Assembly: GCA_027577415.1 (NCBI GenBank)
Contig: JANBQS010000775.1
Location: 1-12,234 of the forward strand
DNA: 12,234 nt
Source: Coemansia sp. RSA 922
Taxonomy: Eukaryota; Kickxellomycota; Kickxellomycetes; Kickxellales; Kickxellaceae
Direction: 5' to 3'
The notes under the pieces are model-generated. The model was given only the letters and a program-made list of their open reading frames with translations. It made no database searches and was not told the DNA's origin. The translations under genes were made by a program, and so were the position numbers. The stretch's first letter is position 1. Each line of letters starts with the position of its first letter. Shown piece by piece: positions 7,542-12,234 of the stretch.

Positions 7542-8867
7542 ATGCTTTCTTCGCACATGCGCTCCTTGAGGACAGTTGGGCGTCGTCTATTCAACACGGA
7601 TGCTGGTCAGTTCCCTGCGGCCAAGCAGCGGTTCATACCCACGAGTGGCAATTACCCTAAAGGGTTTTATGCTGGAGGGTCTGCATGCGGGATCAAGAAG
7701 AACGGCAAGCCGGATCTGGCAGTACTCTTGTCTGACCGGCCAGCTGTAGCGTCGGCAGTATTCACGACGAACCAGTTCTGCGCAGCGCCTGTCCAGTTTG
7801 ACCGGCAACTGATTAACGGAGCACGGGAGGCAGGAGCACCTGTTGTGCGTGCTGTGGTGACGAACTCTGGATGTGCTAACGCTGTTACGGGGAAGCAGGG
7901 ATTGGTGGACGCTAAGCTTATGTCTGAGGCGGGTGACCGGTTTGTTTCTCGGTTCAGCGGGAGTGCTGTGGGTGGATCATCTTCACTGGTTATGTCGACG
8001 GGTGTTATTGGGCAGTCGTTGCCTGTTGAGAAGATCTCGACGGGTCTGGATGGGCTGGAGGTGGGCGAGGGTCATGATATGTGGATGAGGGCGGCGGTGG
8101 CGCATATGACTACTGACACGTTTCCTAAGCTTTTGTCGAGGCGGTATCAGGGCGGATTTAGTATGGCTGGAATTACAAAGGGCGCGGGTATGATACATCC
8201 TAATATGGCAACATTGCTGGGTACTATTTGTACTGACGCTAATGTGTCTCAGGAAATGTTGGACCGCGCGTTGAAATATGCTGTGGCTAGGTCGTTTAAT
8301 GCTATATCGGTTGATGGAGATATGAGCACTAATGATACTATTGCTGTTTTGGCTAATGGCGCGTCTGGTGCGGCTATCGGGGAGGAAGGGTTTGTGGAGT
8401 TCCGCGATGCTCTTACTGAGTTTATGGCTGAGCTTGCGGCACTTGTGGTTAGGGATGGTGAGGGTGCGACAAAGTTTATTACTGTTGAGGTTCGTGGTGC
8501 ACGGTCATTTGAGGACGCGAAGCACGTGGCTTCTACTATTGCGACGTCGTCGTTGGTGAAGACTGCGTTCTATGGGCAGGACGCTAATTGGGGCCGGATC
8601 CTGTGTGCTGTGGGCTATGCGGGTGTTGAACTGGATACTGGCGCTGTGGATATGAGCATTTGGCCTGGCGATGGCGGTCGGCCTTTGGTGCTCGTGGAGA
8701 AGGGCGAGCCGAGACTGCCTTTGGATGAGGTCAGGGCTAAGGAGATCTTGGTGCTGGAGGACGTCAAGGTCGTTGTCGATTTGGGTGTGGGACAGGAAAT
8801 GGCGAGAATGTATACGTGTGATCTGAGTCATGACTATGTTTCTATTAATGCTGATTATCGGTCATAG
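7542..8867 (+). CDS. ARG7: Arginine biosynthesis bifunctional protein ArgJ/ARG7, mitochondrial (ornithine acetyltransferase / N-acetylglutamate synthase)
   Basis: Transfers the acetyl group from N2-acetylornithine to glutamate, giving ornithine and N-acetylglutamate (EC 2.3.1.35). In many members it also makes N-acetylglutamate from acetyl-CoA (EC 2.3.1.1). It closes the cyclic arginine pathway in the mitochondrial matrix. The 441 residues match the usual family length and need no intron. The first 17 residues (Arg at 7, 10, 14, 15, no acidic residue) look like a mitochondrial targeting sequence. Family landmarks: YPKGFYAGG near 39, VTNSGCANAVTG at 106-117, MSTGVIGQ at 151-158, KGAGMIHPNMATLLG at 213-227, DTIAVLANG, YGQDANWGR, and the C-terminal DYVSINADYRS. 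Autocleavage into two chains is expected between A223 and T224, which makes T224 the catalytic nucleophile. The start ATG follows an A-rich AAA context. Identity is secure. Confidence 0.97.
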   Translation: MLSSHMRSLRTVGRRLFNTDAGQFPAAKQRFIPTSGNYPKGFYAGGSACGIKKNGKPDLAVLLSDRPAVASAVFTTNQFCAAPVQFDRQLINGAREAGAPVVRAVVTNSGCANAVTGKQGLVDAKLMSEAGDRFVSRFSGSAVGGSSSLVMSTGVIGQSLPVEKISTGLDGLEVGEGHDMWMRAAVAHMTTDTFPKLLSRRYQGGFSMAGITKGAGMIHPNMATLLGTICTDANVSQEMLDRALKYAVARSFNAISVDGDMSTNDTIAVLANGASGAAIGEEGFVEFRDALTEFMAELAALVVRDGEGATKFITVEVRGARSFEDAKHVASTIATSSLVKTAFYGQDANWGRILCAVGYAGVELDTGAVDMSIWPGDGGRPLVLVEKGEPRLPLDEVRAKEILVLEDVKVVVDLGVGQEMARMYTCDLSHDYVSINADYRS

Positions 8868-9088
8868 ATATTTTTTTTTGGACTTGGGATCCAGTTTGCA
8901 TACCTAAAGAGTAAGAATATATTTTTCTATACCTACTATCACGGAACATAAAACTACTTGCAAACCTATGATACTGATAAAAAAACAACATCCCGGCTAT
9001 CCGTGTACCTGGCTCTGATTGGATATCTAATCCCGTGATTAAGACATGACAGAAAGCACCGATGTTGCCTGTCAGGAGGGGTTATTTA
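8868..9088. other. Convergent intergenic spacer
   Basis: These 221 A+T-rich bases lie between the 3' ends of ARG7 (plus strand) and the small minus-strand gene. They hold the 3' UTRs of both. A T-run follows the ARG7 stop at 8870-8878. No canonical AATAAA is obvious for ARG7. On the minus strand the stop at 9089 lies in TGATAAATAACC, which could act as a weak signal. I see no RNA gene here. Confidence 0.5.
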
Positions 9089-9487
9089 TCAAGCTAGCGA
9101 CCAGAAGGGTGTAAAGGTTAAAGTTCCGCCATTACCTTGGGTTTTGTTAATCATCTCACAAAAGTAGGCGTAGAGAGGCTTTCTGCTTTCTTTAGCATTC
9201 TCTATCATTAAATTAAACATATTTCCACCAGCAAAAATAAAACACACAGGCATTTTGATGACATAATTACTGAGATAACAACCTTCCATATTAGCCTCAA
9301 CCCTATCATCGCTGCTTACAATGAAAAGAGATGTACTCTTCGTGTAATTATTTCCCCATAATGCTGCCATCAAATCTTCTCCAGCTTTCTTAAACGTTTT
9401 TCCCGTGCAATCCTGCTTATGATCAACATTCGATTGAGCATGCCATTTCGCTACATGCATTACAGGATAGTTGGTAATATCATCCAT
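9089..9487 (-). CDS. Small hypothetical protein, family not recognised
   Basis: A 132-residue open frame read from ATG 9487 to TGA at 9089. I do not recognise the family. It is well mixed in composition, with Cys at five places, two NxT sequons (NYT, NKT), hydrophobic strand-like segments (TSLFIVSS, MPVCFIFAGG) and an aromatic C-terminus (FTPFWSLA). No signal peptide or membrane helix is evident from this start. The coding sequence is much poorer in G+C than its neighbours: I count 63 of 180 in 9121-9300. A TATAAAAG box (9595-9602, minus) and a C/T-rich stretch lie just upstream. A longer model adds an acidic exon 9669-9765 through an intron 9502-9668 (GTAATG...TTCTCAG), which joins in frame and gives 169 residues. 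Either start is possible. Confidence 0.5.
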   Translation of the reverse strand: MDDITNYPVMHVAKWHAQSNVDHKQDCTGKTFKKAGEDLMAALWGNNYTKSTSLFIVSSDDRVEANMEGCYLSNYVIKMPVCFIFAGGNMFNLMIENAKESRKPLYAYFCEMINKTQGNGGTLTFTPFWSLA

Positions 9488-9594
9488 TGGTAGTAGAGGT
9501 ACTGAGAACAAAAACTAGTTAAGAGCTGCTATTTCAGTTGAGAATAATAGTGTTGTGAAGAGAGGGAAAGAAGGAATGTTATCCACAGGCAAGC

Positions 9595-9602
9595 CTTTTA
9601 TA
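9595..9602 (-). promoter_or_regulatory. TATA box candidate for the small minus-strand gene
   Basis: On the minus strand this reads TATAAAAG. About 30 bases downstream is a pyrimidine-rich, TCACA-like initiator area near 9560-9572. No ATG occurs from there to 9487, so the first start codon met is the one in CCAATGG. This supports the short, unspliced model. If the longer spliced model is right, the box lies inside the intron and may be fortuitous. Confidence 0.4.
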
Positions 9603-9668
9603 CTACACTTGGAGGGGGTGACCGCCAAAGCAGGAAGAGGGAGTGAGAACAGTGACACAAGGCATTAC

Positions 9669-9765
9669 CCAAATTTTTTTCATCGTCAATGTCATAGACA
9701 TCATTTTCGCTGTCATCATCATCATAGTCGTCATAGTAGTGTCGCGATAAAGGGGAAATAAGCAT
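9669..9765 (-). other. Possible upstream exon of the small minus-strand gene, acidic
   Basis: From ATG 9765 the minus strand encodes about 32 residues rich in Asp and Tyr, then reaches a GTAATG donor at 9668. Joining to 9501 after the TTCTCAG acceptor keeps the frame (G|TA gives Val), and the combined length, 510 bases, divides by three. The Asp run comes largely from a GAT simple repeat at about 9713-9736, so the coding look may be accidental. Upstream DNA on this strand is C/T-rich, as in other leaders here. Confidence 0.35.
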
Positions 9766-10287
9766 AAACACACAAAAAAAAAAATCGAGAGGGACACAAA
9801 AATTACCTAATTGGAAACAAGTCAGTGCAAACAAAAAGAAAATGTCTTTAAAAGCGATGAACAAAGCAGACGAAATAAAAAAAAGTGAAAGTGAAGCGAA
9901 AAACTGACGTCACAACAATCGGTCAACACTGGTCATTGATGTTCTCTCAAAAGAGTAGCATCTACTATTACCGATGTTCAAAAAGTCTGGATTAAGTAGA
10001 CCCAGAGTGCATAATCACTTTATTGCTTTCCAGTGCGGGAACGGTTGGAAGCTGCACCCAAGGCCTGGTTGCCTGCACTGCTGTTGTCACTGTTGGATGG
10101 TCGCCAGCTGCTGCAAATCCACAAATGTCGATCCAGACATAAGTGCTGGGAATCCGCAGCAATCGCAGGTGGTAAGCAGCTACCAAAACGAGGAGGAAAG
10201 AGGGGAGTAGCCAACTCTCCTCTCCTTCTCTTCTCTTGTTTATTCCACCTAATTTCTTTATTCTTTTGGTGTTGATTTTTTATCGCA
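9766..10287. promoter_or_regulatory. Divergent intergenic region
   Basis: The region separates two genes that point away from each other. The left part (9770-9900) is C/T-rich on the minus strand. The right part (10212-10287) is C/T-rich on the plus strand and ends in ATTTTTTATCGCA before the DUF4246 ATG, matching the leader style of the window. The middle (about 10030-10200) is richer in G+C and has some coding look on the minus strand, with a stop overlapping an AATAAA-like sequence at 10018-10023. No intact gene is seen there. Confidence 0.45.
9905..9912. promoter_or_regulatory. Perfect CRE palindrome TGACGTCA
   Basis: The full 8-base ATF/CREB site lies between the small minus-strand gene and the DUF4246 gene. 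In fungi this motif binds Atf1/Sko1-type bZIP factors, many of which act below the stress MAP kinase (family knowledge). It is about 140 bases from the longer-model start on the minus strand and 375 bases from the DUF4246 start. Which gene it serves is inference. Confidence 0.4.
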
Positions 10288-11997
10288 ATGATAAGGTGCC
10301 TCACTGCTATTATTATTCCGCCAACGGCAACTTTGGATGAACGCATCAGAGCTCTCTTTTCGCCTGGGGCCATGTATGACTGCGAACCTGAGCCAATGGA
10401 TACGCTTGCAGAAAGGCGGATGCGTCAGATGAGTAGCGATATTCGTTCTAAGCCCGACTGGATAGAGACGATTAGTAACGCAGACACTCGCGCTGGATGG
10501 GCTACTGAATCCAAGGCAAAAGAGCTGACTGACACTGAGTTTGCATACGTACTGGGTGAGCTGGAATATTACGCGTCTCTACACCCACAGGGTAGCAACA
10601 TCAAACTTAGCGCAGCAGACGGGGTGTGGTTCTCTGATACGCTTGTTGATGACAAGACCACGAATGAGCTCAGGGACTATGCAGCTATTCTTGAGAGTGT
10701 GCCAGATCGCCAAAAAGACTGGTATCCAAATGATCGCTCTCGCGTACTCAATCTGGTTGACCCGTCGCTGTTTCCACTGATATATAGCCGTTCCAAGTTT
10801 TGTCGCCAGACCGGTACTTCGCCACAGGCGGCGTTTAGTCTTAAAGATTCGGGGGAGTTTCCTGGGTCTATTGACGAGTGGCATAATGCCTTAAACGCCA
10901 CTGAGGGCGGGGAGACTGAATACCACCTCCCGACGGGGCATGGACGGTATTGGTCTTATACTTCTGACAAATTTAGCTGGCTACCATCCGAGTTTCGCGT
11001 TGATGATGGTGGTGCTGTCACTATCGAGTCCTACATCAACAACCTACACCCAGTCAAACACGCCGCGATGTACCCGATTATTGCCAGTGTTTTCTCCAAG
11101 TTTCTACCTCTTTTGGAACAAGTGGTGACCGATCTAGCGCATCCGCGACAGCCACGAGTAAAACCAGATTCATCAAAATACTATGAGAGCGATGAGCCTC
11201 TGCCCAACGACGATGGCTATTACTACGAGGGGCTCATCCTCTGGAAGACACGCGCAACATTTGTCCACGCGCAACCTGAGCCGTTTGTTGCGCCCGCGCG
11301 CCCTATCAGTCCATACAAGCTCTGTGGTCGGCGCCTGCAGGCCATTGTCAAAATGACCAACGTTGAGCTGACTTCAAAGAGGCCAATCTACGGCGGCAAG
11401 GACTGGAGCGTAGCGGGCTTGGCTAATGAGCGCATTATTGCCACTGGGGTATTCTTTTATGACGTGGCAAACATAGCTCCTGCCAGTCTGGGATTCCGCG
11501 AGGCGCTTAGTTCTTGGAATTTTGAGGCCGAACAATGTGACATCAATTCGGTTATAGAGGCATATGGTATAGAGCTAAGCCAACAGTGCAGCGATGACCC
11601 CGTATCGCAGGAGCTAGGCAGTGTTGGCATTAAAGATGGACTGTGTGTGGTGTTCCCCAACATACACCAGTACAAGTTTCCCGAGCTTAAGCTAGCTGAC
11701 AAGACCAAGCCTGGCCACTGCAAGATGCTTACGTTTTACTTTGTGGATCCAAGCACGCGCATTCCGTCAACAGAGATTGTGCCGCCACAGCAACTGGATT
11801 GGTATTTTGAGGATATCTTAGAATTTGAGCCGTTCCGCGGTTTGCCGCAGCTGGTAATGGATGGTATCATGGCCAAGGTTGACTTTCCAATTTCGCTCAA
11901 AGAGGCCAAGAAGACTCGCCTACAAGTGCGCCAGGACGAAGCTTGTGAGCATATTTCATTTGAGTTATTTGCTCCAAAATTTTCCTTTAGCTCGTAG
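10288..11997 (+). CDS. DUF4246 domain protein (2OG-Fe dioxygenase-like fold, iron site altered)
   Basis: A single-exon protein of 569 residues, near full length for the fungal DUF4246 family. The family is thought to adopt a 2-oxoglutarate/Fe(II) oxygenase-like fold but has no firm function. Recognised landmarks: DGVWFSDTLV near 110, KDWYPNDRSRVLNLVDPSLFPLIY near 143, FSWLPSEFRV near 229, SYINNLHP at 248-255, ANERIIATGVFFYDVANIAP near 379, and GLCVVFPNIHQYKFPELKLADKTKPGH ending at H477, then STEIVPPQQLDWYF. Where most members, as I recall them, have WHVEG and QHxV, this protein has WSVAG (373-377) and QYKF (461-464), so two expected iron ligands seem lost. The start ATG follows a C/T-rich leader; M29 is a possible later start. 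Family assignment is firm; catalytic status is inference. Confidence 0.88.
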   Translation: MIRCLTAIIIPPTATLDERIRALFSPGAMYDCEPEPMDTLAERRMRQMSSDIRSKPDWIETISNADTRAGWATESKAKELTDTEFAYVLGELEYYASLHPQGSNIKLSAADGVWFSDTLVDDKTTNELRDYAAILESVPDRQKDWYPNDRSRVLNLVDPSLFPLIYSRSKFCRQTGTSPQAAFSLKDSGEFPGSIDEWHNALNATEGGETEYHLPTGHGRYWSYTSDKFSWLPSEFRVDDGGAVTIESYINNLHPVKHAAMYPIIASVFSKFLPLLEQVVTDLAHPRQPRVKPDSSKYYESDEPLPNDDGYYYEGLILWKTRATFVHAQPEPFVAPARPISPYKLCGRRLQAIVKMTNVELTSKRPIYGGKDWSVAGLANERIIATGVFFYDVANIAPASLGFREALSSWNFEAEQCDINSVIEAYGIELSQQCSDDPVSQELGSVGIKDGLCVVFPNIHQYKFPELKLADKTKPGHCKMLTFYFVDPSTRIPSTEIVPPQQLDWYFEDILEFEPFRGLPQLVMDGIMAKVDFPISLKEAKKTRLQVRQDEACEHISFELFAPKFSFSS

Positions 11998-12234
11998 TTG
12001 CACTTTATTTGGTGTGGTTTAAGTATCGAGTGCTGTTAAAATATTGTTGTTGCACAATACTATTTTCTGCGCTTGGTTACTGTGACGCATGTATCTGCTG
12101 GGCTCTTAATATAGCTAAATTGTAATGGATTATTGGTGCTGAAATTAGTGTAGACCCGCCAAAACATCTCACAATGTAAGGTGTAGCGGAGCGGAGTAAG
12201 AATATAAAATAGAATATCATAGCATAGCGAATAT
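11998..12234. other. 3' flank of the DUF4246 gene, no gene seen
   Basis: An A+T-rich stretch following the stop codon. I see no open frame of note, no tRNA-like box sequences and no clear AATAAA. TTAAAATATTG near 12035 or AATATAAAATAG near 12201 could contribute to 3' end formation. The window ends before any further gene. Confidence 0.45.

Noticed and set aside
10020..10210. tRNA or other structured RNA in the G+C-rich patch
   Set aside because: No B-box-like GGTTCGANTCC or matching acceptor stem could be found by eye.
1..12234. CRISPR array, insertion sequence or transposon ends
   Set aside because: I saw no spaced direct repeats, no long terminal inverted repeats and no transposase. The BED-like finger alone does not make the gene a transposon, because no hAT catalytic domain follows it.

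Overview
The window looks like nuclear DNA of a fungus, probably an early-diverging lineage of the Kickxellales/Coemansia type. That lineage call is inference from style, not from a database match. The signs are few and short GT-AG introns, G+C-rich coding sequence beside A+T-rich and pyrimidine-rich intergenic DNA, a mitochondrial-type bifunctional ornithine acetyltransferase of the ARG7 kind, a Pyp/PTP2-PTP3-type tyrosine phosphatase with an N-terminal rhodanese domain, and a fungal DUF4246 protein. There are no bacterial operon features.

Layout. 1-700: no gene, only candidate promoter motifs. About 700-1302: a long pyrimidine-rich leader without a single ATG. 1303-3195 (+): a two-exon gene joining an AT-hook and a BED-like C2HC zinc finger to an HpcH/HpaI-aldolase-like TIM-barrel domain whose metal site looks eroded. 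3340-7413 (+): a very long tyrosine-phosphatase gene with an inactive rhodanese domain and two large low-complexity insertions inside the catalytic domain. Its first about 120 codons are uncertain because they cross a pyrimidine-rich tract. 7414-7541: a compact 128-bp promoter with a perfect Gcn4/AP-1 site. 7542-8867 (+): the ARG7-type ornithine acetyltransferase, complete. 8868-9088: convergent spacer. 9089-9487 (-), possibly extending by splicing to 9765: a small A+T-rich gene I do not recognise. 9770-10287: a divergent promoter region with a perfect CRE palindrome and a weak coding-like remnant. 10288-11997 (+): a complete DUF4246 protein in which the residues expected to bind iron are partly replaced. 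11998-12234: no gene seen.

The genes do not form an obvious pathway. ARG7 is mitochondrial arginine biosynthesis and its promoter fits general amino-acid control. The phosphatase fits stress-MAPK signalling. The first gene looks like a DNA-binding protein that has captured a metabolic-enzyme fold. Two unrelated proteins (aldolase-like and DUF4246) both seem to be degenerate enzymes. The most unusual item is the zinc-finger/AT-hook plus aldolase-fold fusion.
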